A DNA stretch of 64,000 nt from Bacillus sp. N1-1 (GCF_009818105.1 NZ_CP046564.1:4216001-4280000); one strand, 5' to 3'. Counted from the stretch's first letter, positions 42,054 through 54,370 are shown. Notes: generated from the letters alone by a model not told the origin. Made by a program: numbers and translations.

Positions 42054-42707
42054 TTATTCGTTTGCTTTTTTCGCTTCTTCCCAATCAGTAAGGAATTGAT
42101 CGATTCCTTTGTCTGTTAGCGGGTGCTCAAGCATTTGAAGCACGACTTTCAATGGCATTGTGCCGATGTCAGCTCCGCGTAGGGCAGCTTCTGTTACGTG
42201 CATAGGATGACGAATCGATGCAGCAATGATTTCAGTTTCGATGCCATGCACCGCGAACAGTTCAGAGATTTCAGAGATAAGATCAAGACCATTTTGACCG
42301 ATATCATCAAGACGACCAAGGAATGGTGAGACGTAAGAAGCGCCAGCTCGCGCCGCAAGCAATGCCTGGTTCGCAGAGAAAACGAGCGTTACGTTTGTTT
42401 TAATACCAGCTTCAGAGAATGCTTTAACAGCTTTCATTCCTTCACGGTTCATCGGCACTTTCACTGTAATGTTTGGAGCGATTTCAGCAAGCTGTTTGCC
42501 TTCTTCAATCATTTCCTCAGCTGTAGTGGAAACCACTTCAGCACTAACCGATCCAGCTACAAGGCTAGTAATTTCACGAAGACGATCGTGAAAATTCACT
42601 TTTTCTTTCATAACAAGGGACGGATTCGTTGTTACACCTGAAACGATACCCATATCATGTGCTTCTTTGATGTCAGTTAAGTTAGCGGAATCTATGAAAA
42701 TTTTCAT
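42054..42707 (-). CDS. tal: Transaldolase-family protein (YwjH type)
   Basis: A 217-residue short transaldolase of the fructose-6-phosphate-aldolase-like group, acting in the pentose phosphate pathway. The Schiff-base lysine is Lys83 in NITVKVPMN. The N-terminus [16 protein letters not shown] and GVTTNPSL (about 24-31) match the family. Whether it is transaldolase or F6P aldolase cannot be decided from these motifs; Bacillus synteny favours transaldolase. It lies downstream of fbaA after a terminator. Confidence 0.92.
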   Translation of the reverse strand: MKIFIDSANLTDIKEAHDMGIVSGVTTNPSLVMKEKVNFHDRLREITSLVAGSVSAEVVSTTAEEMIEEGKQLAEIAPNITVKVPMNREGMKAVKAFSEAGIKTNVTLVFSANQALLAARAGASYVSPFLGRLDDIGQNGLDLISEISELFAVHGIETEIIAASIRHPMHVTEAALRGADIGTMPLKVVLQMLEHPLTDKGIDQFLTDWEEAKKANE

Positions 42708-42846
42708 TGCATTCGTCCTCCTTTAATTTAGAAAGCGTTTACGAGAAAAAGTTTAACATATTTTGTTTTACGTTAGCTGATTTGATTGTAAATAATTGAA
42801 AAATAGTCGCAAGGTAGTAGTTAGGGGATTAAAAAACGGAAATCAG

Positions 42847-42870
42847 AAACCGCTCATAATAGAGCGGTTT
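42847..42870 (-). terminator. Intrinsic terminator of fbaA
   Basis: AAACCGCTC and GAGCGGTTT arms with a 6-base loop; on the minus strand followed by CTGATTTCCG and then T6. Confidence 0.65.
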
Positions 42871-42892
42871 TGATGATCCGATTTTAAGAAGA

Positions 42893-43756
42893 TTATGCTT
42901 TGTTTGAAGAACCGAATTCACGCATTTTGCCAATTACTGTTTCTTTAATTGCATCGCGTGCAGGTCCCATGTATTTACGAGGATCGTAAAGATCTGGCTT
43001 TTCTTCAAGTACAGAACGAACTGCTTTAGCAGAAGAAAGTTGGCTCTCAGTGTTAACGTTGATCTTAGCATGTCCAAATTTGATCGCTTTTTTAACGTCA
43101 GCTGTTGGAATACCAGTACCACCGTGAAGTACGAGAGGAACACCAGTCATTTTGCTGATTGTTTCCATGCGGTCGAATCCTAGGTTAGGCTCACCTTTGT
43201 AAGGACCGTGTACAGAACCAAGTGCAGGCGCGAAGCAATCTACACCAGTTTCGTTGATTAGACGCTCACACTCTTCAGGGATCGCGTATGCAGCTTCTGC
43301 ATCGTCAACGATTAGGTCGTCTTCTTGTCCACCAATGCGTCCAAGCTCAGCTTCAACAGAAACACCAACTGCGTGTGCAGCTTCTACTACTTTTGTAGTA
43401 AGAGCGATGTTTTCGTCTAGTGGGTAGTGAGAACCATCGATCATAACAGAAGTAAATCCAGCGTTGATCGCTTGCATACACTTCTCGAAGCTAGAACCGT
43501 GGTCAAGGTGAATCGCAACTGGTACTGTAACCTTGTACTCTTCCATAAGCGCTTCTACAATTGTAACAATTGTTTTGAATCCGCCCATGTAACGAGCAGC
43601 ACCTTCAGAAACACCAAGGATAACTGGTGATTGTTCTTCTTGTGCAGCTTGTAGGATCGCTTGAGTGAACTCAAGGTTGTTAAGGTTAAATTGGCCAACT
43701 GCGTAGCCTTCTGCTTTACCTTTTTCGAGCATTTCTTTCATAGAAACTAAAGGCAT
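42893..43756 (-). CDS. fbaA: Fructose-bisphosphate aldolase class II
   Basis: FbaA cleaves fructose-1,6-bisphosphate in glycolysis with Zn2+. The 287-residue protein has the metal and catalytic region [11 protein letters not shown] (about 83-93), the [13 protein letters not shown] loop (about 135-147), and the histidine sites HGPYKGEPN (about 180-188) and LHGGTGI (about 208-214). A GAGGAGG box precedes the ATG. It has an extended -10 promoter and a leader of about 210 bases with a palindrome. Confidence 0.96.
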   Translation of the reverse strand: MPLVSMKEMLEKGKAEGYAVGQFNLNNLEFTQAILQAAQEEQSPVILGVSEGAARYMGGFKTIVTIVEALMEEYKVTVPVAIHLDHGSSFEKCMQAINAGFTSVMIDGSHYPLDENIALTTKVVEAAHAVGVSVEAELGRIGGQEDDLIVDDAEAAYAIPEECERLINETGVDCFAPALGSVHGPYKGEPNLGFDRMETISKMTGVPLVLHGGTGIPTADVKKAIKFGHAKINVNTESQLSSAKAVRSVLEEKPDLYDPRKYMGPARDAIKETVIGKMREFGSSNKA

Positions 43757-43785
43757 GATAAATCCTCCTCAATCTAATTTAAAAT

Positions 43786-43800
43786 TGCCAGGTCTGACCT
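43786..43800 (-). promoter_or_regulatory. Palindrome in the fbaA leader
   Basis: CCAGGTC-T-GACCTGG, a perfect 7+1+7 palindrome about 30 bases before the fbaA start. It has the form of a repressor operator (GntR-like) but no regulator is assigned. Confidence 0.5.
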
Positions 43801-43968
43801 GGAACATCTTAATAACGAATACCTGTTATTGAAGCATGCAGATGCATCCAGAAAAAACTGTCTTCTACAAGATGGCACAAACGTGGTGTTTTTATGTATG
43901 CCACAGCTTAAGAAATTTCAGCTAATCTGAATTCATTTCGTCTACAATTTATCCAAAAACACGGTTCT

Positions 43969-43977
43969 ATTATAGCA
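43969..43977 (-). promoter_or_regulatory. Extended -10 promoter of fbaA
   Basis: On the minus strand TGC-TATAAT, a perfect extended -10 box, 212 bases before the start codon. No good -35 box. Confidence 0.65.
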
Positions 43978-44047
43978 TATCACTTCTATAATAGAAGGGG
44001 AAAAAGCTTGATTTAATAGGATTTGTTTATGTAAGCGTTACCTTTCT

Positions 44048-44416
44048 TTATGAAAGCGATGCTAATTCTTTTTTGACTGTTGCTCGAATCTCATCGATGT
44101 CAAAAGGCTTCGCAAAATGCGTTATTGCCCCTAAGTCCATCGCTTCATGGATCATGTCCAATTCGCCGTATGCCGTCATGATGATAACGAGCGCTCTTGC
44201 TTCCATTTTTTTGATTCGTTTTAAAATCTCTAGCCCATCCATTCCTGGGATTTTCATATCGAGAATAACTAAGTCAGGATCCTCACTTTTTACGATTGAG
44301 AGTGCTTGAACGCCGTTTGCTGCCTGGAAAGTTTGATAGCCTTCTTTTTGAAAAATTTCGTTAAGAAGGATGCGTATACCGTATTGATCATCTACGATTA
44401 AGATTTTTTCATTCAT
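44048..44416 (-). CDS. spo0F: Sporulation response regulator Spo0F
   Basis: Spo0F relays phosphate from Kin sensor kinases to Spo0B and on to Spo0A. The 122-residue single receiver domain has the acidic pocket VDDQYGIR (Asp9, Asp10), phospho-accepting Asp53 in [12 protein letters not shown], Thr81 in IIMTAYGEL and the lysine in [12 protein letters not shown]. There is no output domain. It is very close to B. subtilis Spo0F. It sits between fbaA and the divergent ywjG. Confidence 0.96.
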   Translation of the reverse strand: MNEKILIVDDQYGIRILLNEIFQKEGYQTFQAANGVQALSIVKSEDPDLVILDMKIPGMDGLEILKRIKKMEARALVIIMTAYGELDMIHEAMDLGAITHFAKPFDIDEIRATVKKELASLS

Positions 44417-44483
44417 GTGTGAGCACCTACTTTTCCGTTAGTCTTATGTTTAAGTTCGCTTAAAGATCGTGAATCCCTTCCTG

Positions 44484-44511
44484 ATTATACATTGAGGGCT
44501 GATATTCGCAA
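44484..44511 (-). promoter_or_regulatory. Sigma-A-type promoter of spo0F
   Basis: On the minus strand TTGCGA, a 16-bp spacer and TATAAT, 67 bases before the start codon. The upstream GCGAATA with a preceding CGAAACT could be a sigma-H promoter, as expected for spo0F; that part is uncertain. Confidence 0.6.
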
Positions 44512-44671
44512 GTGTTGGACAGTTTCGTTATAATAGTGACCGGTTATACATATAAAAGGTATTCGCTTATCCCACCTCCTTTTCGCCAGCAATTCATTTG
44601 TATACCTATACCCAGATCGACATAAAATTAGCTTTCATTTTTTTATAAAAATACAGAAAGGCAGTGATTAA

Positions 44672-45202
44672 ATGCTTAAGATTTTTACGACTCAACTAAT
44701 GGGTAAGTTTAAGGGAATTCAGGATCAACATGAGATGATAATTGAAGATATTTCACGCTTGTTTGCTCAAATTATTACAGGCGGTGGTACGGTTTATTTC
44801 TATGGAGAAAACGAGCTTCAGGGAGCTGCTCTCGAAGCAGTATATGGCTCTGAAAAGCTTCCCTCAAGTGCGATTCTTCATGATCCTGCCGATTTAACTG
44901 AGAATGATTGTGTGCTTTTATTTTCAAGGCTTAGTGAAGACAAAGCGGCCGCCAAGCATGCCGAAACGTTTAAAGCGACTGGTGCAACGGTCGTCGGTAT
45001 TTCCGCTACGCGAAAAGAAGCCGATCCCATCCTTGAGCAAAACACCGATTTTCATATTAACACCGGATTAACGACCGGTCTTGTTCCAAATGACGAAGGA
45101 GAACGCATTGGTTATCCGGCCTTACTTACTTCGTTATATGTTTACCATGCTCTCTATTTAACCACTCGGGAAATACTAGAAGAACACGGCTACGAATTTT
45201 AA
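44672..45202 (+). CDS. ywjG: DUF2529 (YwjG) family protein
   Basis: A 176-residue soluble protein of the YwjG/DUF2529 family, function unknown. It looks like a SIS-type sugar-phosphate-binding fold: GGGTVYFYGENELQGAALEA (about 38-57) and GATVVGISATRKE (about 107-119). The ATG follows AGAAAGG. A TATAAT at 44529-44534 may serve as its -10. It is the only plus-strand gene between prfA and the beta-oxidation block apart from the CoA-disulfide reductase gene, divergent from spo0F as in B. subtilis. Confidence 0.82.
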   Translation: MLKIFTTQLMGKFKGIQDQHEMIIEDISRLFAQIITGGGTVYFYGENELQGAALEAVYGSEKLPSSAILHDPADLTENDCVLLFSRLSEDKAAAKHAETFKATGATVVGISATRKEADPILEQNTDFHINTGLTTGLVPNDEGERIGYPALLTSLYVYHALYLTTREILEEHGYEF

Positions 45203-45210
45203 GTCTATAC

Positions 45211-45250
45211 AAAAAGACATCCCTTTCTCCGTAGAAAAGGATGTCTTTTT
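45211..45250. terminator. Terminator of ywjG
   Basis: AAAAAGACATCC and GGATGTCTTTTT arms with a further 3-bp inner stem; T-rich on both outer ends, so it can act in both directions. The MITE-like element starts 4 bases after it. Confidence 0.85.
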
Positions 45251-45254
45251 ATTA

Positions 45255-45481
45255 GGCTCTTTTCGTAGATTTTGTTGCTTTTAGATAAGTGGTTAATTTC
45301 CGCTCCAGGATGCTCGCTTTCCGCGGGGCGGGCGGTGAGCCTCCTCGTCGCTTTCGCTCCTGTGGGGTCTCACCTGTCCCGCTAGTCCCGCAGGAGTCGA
45401 GCATCCTTCCGCTACAATTAGCGAAATGTGGTTTTTTATTCAATAATTGATTCAAAAGCAACAATTTATTAGAAAAGAGCC
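45255..45481 (+). mobile_element. MITE-like element, copy 2 (about 227 bp)
   Basis: About 95 percent identical to 23756-23980 and in the same orientation. The termini are clearer here: GGCTCTTTTC at the left and GAAAAGAGCC at the right, with a further shared TTGTTGCTTTT about 20-30 bases inward, giving an imperfect inverted repeat of about 28 bp. The core GGATGCTCG / CGAGCATCC stem is identical to copy 1. Flanks are T-rich (TTTTTATTA and TTTTTTTAA), so a target duplication is not certain. It lies between the ywjG terminator and the pyrG stop codon. Confidence 0.75.
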
Positions 45482-45490
45482 TTTTTTTAA

Positions 45491-47421
<1,931 letters not shown>

Positions 47422-47910
47422 TTATTTCTTTTCTTCTTCGTCGTCTTCCACGTCGTCGTCATCTTCATCATCTAGGTCTTCATCATCCAAATCTTCTGTA
47501 TCATCATCGAAGTCGTCGTCATCAAAATCGTCAAGGTCATCAACTTCAAGATCTTCAAGATCGTCTTCATCATCTTCATCGAAACCAAGGTCATCTTCAG
47601 ACTTCTTGCGTTTCTTAGGCTTGATTGTTGTTGCTAGCTCTTCTTGTGATTGCTCAACTGGGTACCAGCCTTTTAAACCCCACTGGTTGTCTCCAAGCGT
47701 TACAAATCGACCATCCGTGTTCAAATTTGTATAAACTTCTGCAAGCATCTCCTGAAGCTGTGAGGAAGATAAACCTTTCATCTTTCCAATCCGGTCCATC
47801 AGTTTATAGAAAGAAACGGGTTTCTTCTCGTCCTGCAGGATGAAATACATAATATCAATCATGGATGTTTCTTGAATGTCTTCAGCAGACAGCTGCTTTA
47901 AGCTACTCAC
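47422..47910 (-). CDS. rpoE: RNA polymerase delta subunit
   Basis: Delta raises RNA polymerase recycling and promoter selectivity in low-GC Gram-positives. The 162-residue protein has the N-terminal HARE-HTH domain (about 1-90; TDGRFVTLGDNQWGLKGWYP) and a disordered, almost purely Asp/Glu C-terminal half (from about 110), with a basic PKKRKK patch between. GTG at 47908-47910 is preferred because GGGAG lies 8 bases before it; a TTG seven codons upstream lies too close to its AGGAGA box. Confidence 0.93.
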   Translation of the reverse strand: MSSLKQLSAEDIQETSMIDIMYFILQDEKKPVSFYKLMDRIGKMKGLSSSQLQEMLAEVYTNLNTDGRFVTLGDNQWGLKGWYPVEQSQEELATTIKPKKRKKSEDDLGFDEDDEDDLEDLEVDDLDDFDDDDFDDDTEDLDDEDLDDEDDDDVEDDEEEKK

Positions 47911-48132
47911 GATATCGGCACTCCCTTTCAATTATCTCCTATGAATAATAGCTACTAAAAAAACTAGCATTTCACTATTTTTAAAACGATCGCGTTTCAT
48001 GTTGCTCGTTATACCCTAATGCAAAACATACCATTCATTATAAACAAATTTACACAATCTATGCTACGATTTTCAAACAAATCTATTGAAATAACAGGAT
48101 TTAATCTTCCATACGCTCTTCTCTTTCGAACG

Positions 48133-48160
48133 AAAAGGAGGAAGGGAAGTCCTTCCTCCT
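48133..48160 (-). terminator. Intrinsic terminator of the icmF operon
   Basis: AGGAGGAAGG and CCTTCCTCCT arms with a 5-base loop; on the minus strand followed by TTTTCG. It lies 42 bases after the icmF stop. Confidence 0.75.
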
Positions 48161-48201
48161 ACAATAATATGAACGCTTGCATTTGACAAGTTCTTTACTG
48201 C

Positions 48202-51200
48202 CTACATATTACGACGGTATTTCCCGCCTACTTCATAAAGAGCTCTCGTAATTTGGCCAAGGCTCGCGACCTTAACGGTTTCCATTAACTCTTCAAAAAT
48301 ATTTCCTTTACTAAGGGCGGCACGCTTCAAGCGATTAAGCGCTTCTTCTGTCTTATCAGCATGCGCTTCCTGGAACTGCTTTAAGTTCGTAATCTGCTGT
48401 TCCTTCTCTTCTTTGCTTGCTCGCGCAAGTTCCATGTTCCACTCTTCTTCTGCGGGTGGATTCGGGTTTTTATACGTATTCACACCAACGATCGGCAGCT
48501 CGCCGTTATGCTTTAGCATCTCGTAATGCATGGACTCTTCTTGAATTTTACCGCGCTGGTACTGCGTTTCCATCGCACCTAAAACCCCACCGCGCGCATT
48601 GATTTTCTCAAATTCACTCAGAACCGCCTCTTCCACAAGGTCGGTTAATTCTTCGATAATAAACGAACCCTGGAGCGGATTTTCGTTCTTCGTTAACCCG
48701 TGCTCTTTTGTAATAATCATTTGAATGGCCATCGCCCGACGAACCGACTCCTCTGTCGGCGTTGTTACCGCTTCATCGTATGCATTCGTGTGAAGCGAGT
48801 TGCAGTTGTCATGAATCGCCATTAAACCTTGTAACGTTGTGCGTATATCATTAAAATCCATCTCTTGCGCATGCAGGGAGCGACCTGACGTTTGAACATG
48901 ATACTTTAACTTCTGACTACGCGCATTTGCACCGTACTTCTCGCGCATCACCGTTGCCCAAATTCTGCGCGCCACTCTTCCAATGACCGTATATTCTGGA
49001 TCCAGTCCATTGCTAAAGAAGAACGAGAGATTTGGCGCAAATTTATCGATATCCATGCCGCGGCTTAAATAGTATTCAACATACGTAAAACCATTGGCAA
49101 GCGTAAATGCCAGCTGCGATATTGGATTTGCCCCAGCTTCTGCAATATGATACCCCGAAATCGATACCGAATAATAATTACGCACGTTTTCGTTAATAAA
49201 ATATTCTTGAATATCTCCCATCATTCGAAGGGCAAATTCCGTTGAAAAGATGCACGTGTTCTGTCCTTGATCTTCTTTTAAAATGTCAGCTTGAACCGTC
49301 CCACGAACAGTGCTAAGGGTGTGTGCCTTAATCTCTGCAAGCTCCTTCGCGCTTGCTTTACTGCCTTCTTTTTCTTCAAAGCGCTGAATTTGCTGCTCAA
49401 TCGCCGTGTTCATAAACATCGCAAGAATGATTGGCGCAGGGCCGTTAATTGTCATGGATACCGAAGTCGAAGGCGCACATAAATCAAACCCTGCATAAAG
49501 CTTTTTCATATCATCAAGCGTACAAATGCTTACGCCACTTTCGCCAACTTTTCCGTAAATATCCGGTCGATAGTCTGGATCTTCTCCATAAAGCGTAACG
49601 GAATCAAAGGCCGTGCTTAAGCGCTTCGCGTCTTCGTTCTCAGAAAGGTAATGGAAGCGGCGATTCGTGCGCTCCGGGGTTCCTTCCCCTGCGAATTGAC
49701 GCTTCGGATCCTCACCTTTTCGTTTAAACGGAAAAACACCTGCTGTATAAGGAAACGATCCTGGTACGTTCTCTTTTAGAACCCAGCGAACGATTTCTCC
49801 CCAGTCCTCGTATTTCGGTAGAGAAACTTTAGGAATATCAAGTCCAGACAAACTCTTTGTCGTAAGCTCCGTCACGATTTCCTTCTCTCGGATCACCGTC
49901 ACAAACTCTTTCCCGCTATACTTTTCTTTCACTTCATACCAGTTCTCGATGATTTTACGGGTTTCTGTATGCATGTCGTCCATGTTTTGATCTTTCATTT
50001 TCGTTAGCATGACGATAGTCTCGTCGCTATCTTCCGCACTCTCAAGCATCTCAATCGTCCCTTGAAGCTGGAACGCTTTCCTTGCAAGCTGAACCTGCTT
50101 TTCAACGTATTCATGGTAACGACGAACGGAGCCAGAGATATCCTGCAAATATTGCTGGCGCTGCGGCGGAATAATCAAATTCAGCTTTTCAACAATGTCA
50201 CTCGTCTCGATGTTTGTCGCCCAGTCATTACGACATTTGCGGTGAATGGTATCAACCAATGCTTTAAAAAGCGTATTCGTGCCCGGGTCATTAAATTGAC
50301 TCGCAATCGTGCCATAGACAGGCATTTGATCTAAATTTTGCTCAAACAGCATGTGACTGCGCTGATATTGCTTCTTTACATCACGTAAGGCATCTTCAGA
50401 ACCTTTTCGCTCATATTTATTAATGACAATCAAATCAGCAAAGTCGATCATATCAATTTTCTCCAGCTGAGAAGGCGCACCGAATTCGCTTGTCATCACA
50501 TACATTGAAACATCGGAAATTTCAACGATCTCGGCATCCCCCTGGCCGATTCCGCTCGTTTCAATGATGATCAAATCATAGCCAGCCGCCTTCACAACCG
50601 TTAGCGCTTCACGAATCGAAAGTGAAAGCTCGGTTTTTGATTTGCGCGTTGCAAGACTTCTCATAAAGACGCGATCATTATGAATCGCATTCATCCGAAT
50701 TCTGTCACCAAGCAGAGCGCCGCCTGTTTTTTGTTTCGTTGGATCAATCGACAAAATCGCAACTGTTTTATCATCAAATTCGTTTATAAAACGTCGCACA
50801 AGCTCATCGGTTAAGGAACTTTTCCCCGCGCCACCGGTTCCGGTAATACCAAGAACAGGTGAATCAGTTGCCATACTCTTTAGCTTATCGAACACTTGCT
50901 CAGCCGCCGTCTCTTCTGTGCGCTCTCCTCCATAGCTTTCCGCTAGCGTAATCAGACTTGATACAGCTTGAGGATCACGCTCATGCAAGCGATCAATCTG
51001 ATTATCAATTTGTTTAAATGTCGGGAAATCGCACTCCTTGATCATGTGGTCGATCATGCCTTGAAGTCCAAGATCGCTGCCATCATCAGGTGAGAAAATA
51101 CGTGATATTCCGTAGGCGTGAAGTTCTTTAATTTCCTTAGGAATAATGACACCGCCTCCACCGCCATAAATCTTAACGTGAGAAGCCCCTTTTTCCTTCA

Positions 51201-51459
51201 AAAGATCGTACATGTATTTAAAATACTCCATGTGACCGCCCTGGTAAGAAGAAATCGCAATTCCCTGCGCATCTTCCTGAATCGCAGCATTAACAACTTC
51301 CTCAACAGATCGGTTATGACCAAGATGGATCACTTCTGCTCCGCTTGCCTGTAAAATTCGACGCATAATGTTAATGGATGCATCGTGACCGTCAAACAAA
51401 CTTGAAGCGGTTACAAAACGAACGTGATTAACCGGTTTATACGTTTCAACTACACTCAC
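48202..51459 (-). CDS. icmF: Fused isobutyryl-CoA mutase IcmF
   Basis: IcmF is a B12-dependent enzyme that interconverts isobutyryl-CoA and n-butyryl-CoA. The 1085-residue protein has three parts: a B12-binding domain (about 1-140; LFDGHDASI with the axial histidine, SYQGG), a MeaB-like G-domain (about 190-440; P-loop GTGGAGKSS), and the acyl-CoA mutase barrel (about 530-1085). The AGVFPFKR segment is typical of IcmF, not the TMYxxRPWT of methylmalonyl-CoA mutase. The start is GTG at 51457-51459 after GAGGAGGAAC. It ends an operon with meaB and a TetR-type regulator. Confidence 0.93.
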   Translation of the reverse strand: MSVVETYKPVNHVRFVTASSLFDGHDASINIMRRILQASGAEVIHLGHNRSVEEVVNAAIQEDAQGIAISSYQGGHMEYFKYMYDLLKEKGASHVKIYGGGGGVIIPKEIKELHAYGISRIFSPDDGSDLGLQGMIDHMIKECDFPTFKQIDNQIDRLHERDPQAVSSLITLAESYGGERTEETAAEQVFDKLKSMATDSPVLGITGTGGAGKSSLTDELVRRFINEFDDKTVAILSIDPTKQKTGGALLGDRIRMNAIHNDRVFMRSLATRKSKTELSLSIREALTVVKAAGYDLIIIETSGIGQGDAEIVEISDVSMYVMTSEFGAPSQLEKIDMIDFADLIVINKYERKGSEDALRDVKKQYQRSHMLFEQNLDQMPVYGTIASQFNDPGTNTLFKALVDTIHRKCRNDWATNIETSDIVEKLNLIIPPQRQQYLQDISGSVRRYHEYVEKQVQLARKAFQLQGTIEMLESAEDSDETIVMLTKMKDQNMDDMHTETRKIIENWYEVKEKYSGKEFVTVIREKEIVTELTTKSLSGLDIPKVSLPKYEDWGEIVRWVLKENVPGSFPYTAGVFPFKRKGEDPKRQFAGEGTPERTNRRFHYLSENEDAKRLSTAFDSVTLYGEDPDYRPDIYGKVGESGVSICTLDDMKKLYAGFDLCAPSTSVSMTINGPAPIILAMFMNTAIEQQIQRFEEKEGSKASAKELAEIKAHTLSTVRGTVQADILKEDQGQNTCIFSTEFALRMMGDIQEYFINENVRNYYSVSISGYHIAEAGANPISQLAFTLANGFTYVEYYLSRGMDIDKFAPNLSFFFSNGLDPEYTVIGRVARRIWATVMREKYGANARSQKLKYHVQTSGRSLHAQEMDFNDIRTTLQGLMAIHDNCNSLHTNAYDEAVTTPTEESVRRAMAIQMIITKEHGLTKNENPLQGSFIIEELTDLVEEAVLSEFEKINARGGVLGAMETQYQRGKIQEESMHYEMLKHNGELPIVGVNTYKNPNPPAEEEWNMELARASKEEKEQQITNLKQFQEAHADKTEEALNRLKRAALSKGNIFEELMETVKVASLGQITRALYEVGGKYRRNM

Positions 51460-51472
51460 TGCTGTTCCTCCT

Positions 51473-52108
51473 CTATACGTTTTTAGCTTCGATCGGATTT
51501 AAAGCTTTCATCAAAAATCCTTCTTGCATTTTGGTGTATTCTTCAATTGAATAATGTGAATGAAGCGCCCAACGCCTAAAGGTCCACATCTGCCCCTGCA
51601 CTAGGATGTTATGCGCAGCACCGTAGATCTCGTCTTCTGTCAAGCGTAGCTTCCCTTCCGTCACGCACTCTTGAATCAGTCGCTCAAAAATTTCGGCCAT
51701 ACCGAGTTCCTTTTTCAATACATAGGGAAGCGTCTCCCGCGGAAGCGATTTTGCTTCCTGGTACATGACAAGCACTTCATCCTGCATATCATCCATGACA
51801 TGATAAAACGCATGAAGGGCCTGCCTCAGTCGCTCGATACCCGTTATATCTGGCTTCAGCTGTTCTTCAAGCCGCTCGCGCACTTCATCGTAGATGCTAT
51901 CGCAAACAAGGTATAGCACATCTTCCTTTTTTCGAATGTATTCATAAAGCGTTCCAATGCTAAACCCGGCGACACGAGCAATCTCTCTCGTCGTTGTCCG
52001 ATGAAACCCTTTTTCTTTAAAAAGAGAGACCGCCGCTTTAATCATTTGCTCACGCCGTTTCTGGATTAGCTTCTCATCTTTCACCATAGAAGGAACGTTC
52101 TTCTTCAC
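51473..52108 (-). CDS. TetR family transcriptional regulator
   Basis: A 211-residue one-domain repressor with the TetR N-terminal helix-turn-helix (about 18-65: [24 protein letters not shown]...SIGTLYEYI) and an all-helical ligand domain. The neighbours suggest an acyl-CoA ligand. It is the natural candidate to bind the two 17-bp palindromes at 57762-57778 and 60117-60133, though that is inference. The start is GTG overlapping the meaB stop (GTGA), so translation is coupled. Confidence 0.88.
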   Translation of the reverse strand: MKKNVPSMVKDEKLIQKRREQMIKAAVSLFKEKGFHRTTTREIARVAGFSIGTLYEYIRKKEDVLYLVCDSIYDEVRERLEEQLKPDITGIERLRQALHAFYHVMDDMQDEVLVMYQEAKSLPRETLPYVLKKELGMAEIFERLIQECVTEGKLRLTEDEIYGAAHNILVQGQMWTFRRWALHSHYSIEEYTKMQEGFLMKALNPIEAKNV

Positions 52109-53067
52109 CTTCCCATCCCCTTCCTCTCAAGACTGCCGTCCATGTAATTCTGAAGCAGCTTTACAGCAGCTGAGTAAGGGTCAATGGAACCACTTGTCAC
52201 TTCCTCGACCCAGCCTTTCTCCGTTTCTTCATGCTCCATAAGCTTTTTCATCATTTCAGCATGCACCACTTCAATTACTTCACGCTCAAGGAACGTTTTA
52301 CGCCGAGCATCACGTTCACCGGATGCTTTGCTGTATTCAAAGTGCTCCTGCATTCGTTTCCAAACATTTTCAAGACCTAGATTTTGAACAGAGATCGCCT
52401 TTACAATTGGAGGGCGCCAAGGGGCCTCATGCTTCACAAGATCTAGCATGCTTTCAAGCTCGGCAAGAAGCTTCGGAACGCCTGGTAAATCCGCTTTATT
52501 CACGACAAAGAGATCCGCAATTTCCATGATGCCAGCTTTAAAGACTTGCACCACATCTCCGCTACCCGGATTTAGAACGACCGCGATCGTATCCGCGATT
52601 TTCATAATGTCGAGCTCCGATTGCCCAACCCCAACCGTTTCAATCAAAATAACATCAAATCCAAACGCATCCATTAAACGAACGGTTTCTTTCGTCGTTC
52701 GCGAAAGTCCTCCAAGGCTCCCTCTCGTTCCCATGCTCCGGATAAATACGCCTGGATCAGTAAAATGCTCCGCCATCCGCACCCGGTCGCCAAGAAGAGC
52801 CCCACCGCTGAACGGACTCGTCGGGTCAACAGCGACAACACCAACGGTAAGGTTTTGTTTTCTTAAATACGTAATCAATCGATTTACGAGTGAACTTTTT
52901 CCGGCGCCAGGTGACCCAGTCATGCCAATATAATGGGCCCGCCCTGTCATCGGATGTATATCCTTCAGCAATTCTAATTTATCTTCAGCATCATTTTCGA
53001 CAAGACTAATGGCTTTAGCGAGCGCTCGCTCATCCTTTTTTGAAAGTCGTTCTGCGAGTGGATGCAT
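52105..53067 (-). CDS. meaB: Methylmalonyl-CoA mutase-associated GTPase MeaB
   Basis: MeaB-type G proteins protect and load B12 mutases. The 320-residue protein has the P-loop GSPGAGKSSLVN (about 51-62), the ETVGVGQSELD segment (about 143-153), and NKAD (about 190-193). A separate MeaB is surprising here because IcmF already has a fused G-domain and no free methylmalonyl-CoA mutase lies in this window. It sits 8 bases after the acyl-CoA dehydrogenase and overlaps the TetR gene. Confidence 0.92.
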   Translation of the reverse strand: MHPLAERLSKKDERALAKAISLVENDAEDKLELLKDIHPMTGRAHYIGMTGSPGAGKSSLVNRLITYLRKQNLTVGVVAVDPTSPFSGGALLGDRVRMAEHFTDPGVFIRSMGTRGSLGGLSRTTKETVRLMDAFGFDVILIETVGVGQSELDIMKIADTIAVVLNPGSGDVVQVFKAGIMEIADLFVVNKADLPGVPKLLAELESMLDLVKHEAPWRPPIVKAISVQNLGLENVWKRMQEHFEYSKASGERDARRKTFLEREVIEVVHAEMMKKLMEHEETEKGWVEEVTSGSIDPYSAAVKLLQNYMDGSLERKGMGR

Positions 53068-53075
53068 GGCGCTTC

Positions 53076-54218
53076 TTAATCAGCCATCAGCATTCTTGAA
53101 ATAACAAGACGCTGAATTTCATTTGTACCTTCATAGATTTGCGTAATCTTCGCATCACGCATATAGCGCTCAACCGGATAATCCTTCGTATAGCCATAGC
53201 CACCAAAGACTTGCACCGCTTCCGTCGTCACTTCCATTGAAATGTCACCAGCGTAAAGCTTTGACATCGCAGATTCCTTTCCGTACGGCAGACCTTGACT
53301 TTCTTTCCATGCTGCCTGGTAAGTTAATAGTCTAGCTGCTTCAATTTTCGTAGCCATATCGGCTAGCTTAAAGCCAATGCCCTGATTCTCACCAATCGGC
53401 TTACCAAACTGCTTACGCTCTTTCGCATACGCAGTTGCCGCATCTAGTGCACCCTGCGCGATGCCGACAGCTTGAGCCGCAATCCCGTTACGTCCACCGT
53501 CAAGCGTCTTCATGGCGATCTTAAAGCCTTGCCCCTCGTCACCAAGACGATTCTCAACCGGGACACGACAATCTTCAAAAATAATTTCTAATGTAGGAGA
53601 AGAGCGAATGCCGAGTTTTTTTTCTTTCTTACCCATCGAGAAGCCAGGCGTACCTTTTTCAACGATAAATGCGGTAATCCCTTTGTGACGCTTTTCTTTA
53701 TCCGTTTGAGCAAACACGATATAAATCTCCGCTTCGCCGCCGTTTGTGATAAAAATCTTTGATCCATTTAAAATATAGTGATCACCATCAAGCTTCGCTG
53801 TCGTTTTCATCCCCCCAGCATCAGATCCTGATCCAGGCTCAGTTAGGCCGTAAGCCCCCATTAATTTTCCTTCTGCCATCGGACGCAAGAACTTCTGCTT
53901 TTGTTCTTCAGAACCAAATGCATTAAGTGGCCAGCCAGCTAGAGAGGTATGAGCGGATAAGGTTACTCCAGTAGATGCACATACGCGAGAAAGTTCTTCC
54001 ACTGCAATAACGTAACTTAAATAATCGGAGCCAATGCCCCCGTACTCTTCAGACCATGGAATGCCCGTTAAACCAAGTTCCGCCATTTGATCAAACAGCT
54101 TGCGATCAAAGCGCTCCTCTTCATCACGCTCAGCTGCAGTTGGTTCTACTTCTTTCCTCGCAAAGTCGCGCACCATTTTCCGTAGCATTTCATGTTCTTC
54201 TGATAGTTGAAAATTCAT
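53076..54218 (-). CDS. Acyl-CoA dehydrogenase (first of two)
   Basis: A flavoenzyme that oxidises acyl-CoA to trans-2-enoyl-CoA. The 380-residue protein has the substrate-binding [13 protein letters not shown] (about 123-135), the FAD segment [10 protein letters not shown] (about 149-158), and the catalytic glutamate in [13 protein letters not shown] (about 364-376). The ATG at 54216-54218 follows GGGAGAG; an 11-codon longer frame is not supported. It is about 60 percent similar to its neighbour at 54499-55641. Substrate chain type is not fixed by sequence; the operon suggests short or branched-chain acyl-CoA. Confidence 0.92.
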   Translation of the reverse strand: MNFQLSEEHEMLRKMVRDFARKEVEPTAAERDEEERFDRKLFDQMAELGLTGIPWSEEYGGIGSDYLSYVIAVEELSRVCASTGVTLSAHTSLAGWPLNAFGSEEQKQKFLRPMAEGKLMGAYGLTEPGSGSDAGGMKTTAKLDGDHYILNGSKIFITNGGEAEIYIVFAQTDKEKRHKGITAFIVEKGTPGFSMGKKEKKLGIRSSPTLEIIFEDCRVPVENRLGDEGQGFKIAMKTLDGGRNGIAAQAVGIAQGALDAATAYAKERKQFGKPIGENQGIGFKLADMATKIEAARLLTYQAAWKESQGLPYGKESAMSKLYAGDISMEVTTEAVQVFGGYGYTKDYPVERYMRDAKITQIYEGTNEIQRLVISRMLMAD

Positions 54219-54242
54219 CTCGTTTCTCTCCCTTTTTGGTGG

Positions 54243-54342
54243 TTTGGACAATAAAAGTTGGTTTTGGAAAATATATTTCGAATTTGGCTAATAAAAATGA
54301 AGTTTGGCCAATATATCCCGAATTTGGCTAATAAACAGCACC
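54243..54342 (+). repeat. 20-bp-period tandem repeat, five units
   Basis: TTTGG-starting units at 54243, 54263, 54283, 54303 and 54323, exactly 20 bp apart. The consensus is TTTGG-NN-AATAWA with a TTTCGAA- or CCCGAA-like end. The same family occurs as two units in reverse orientation at 29114-29153. Confidence 0.8.
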
Positions 54343-54370
54343 TCGGGCGTACATTGCCGCCGCGAGCTTC

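Noticed and set aside
42730..42743. cre-like site upstream of tal
   Set aside because: Only 12 of 14 matches; kept out because fba and tal already have other start signals nearby.
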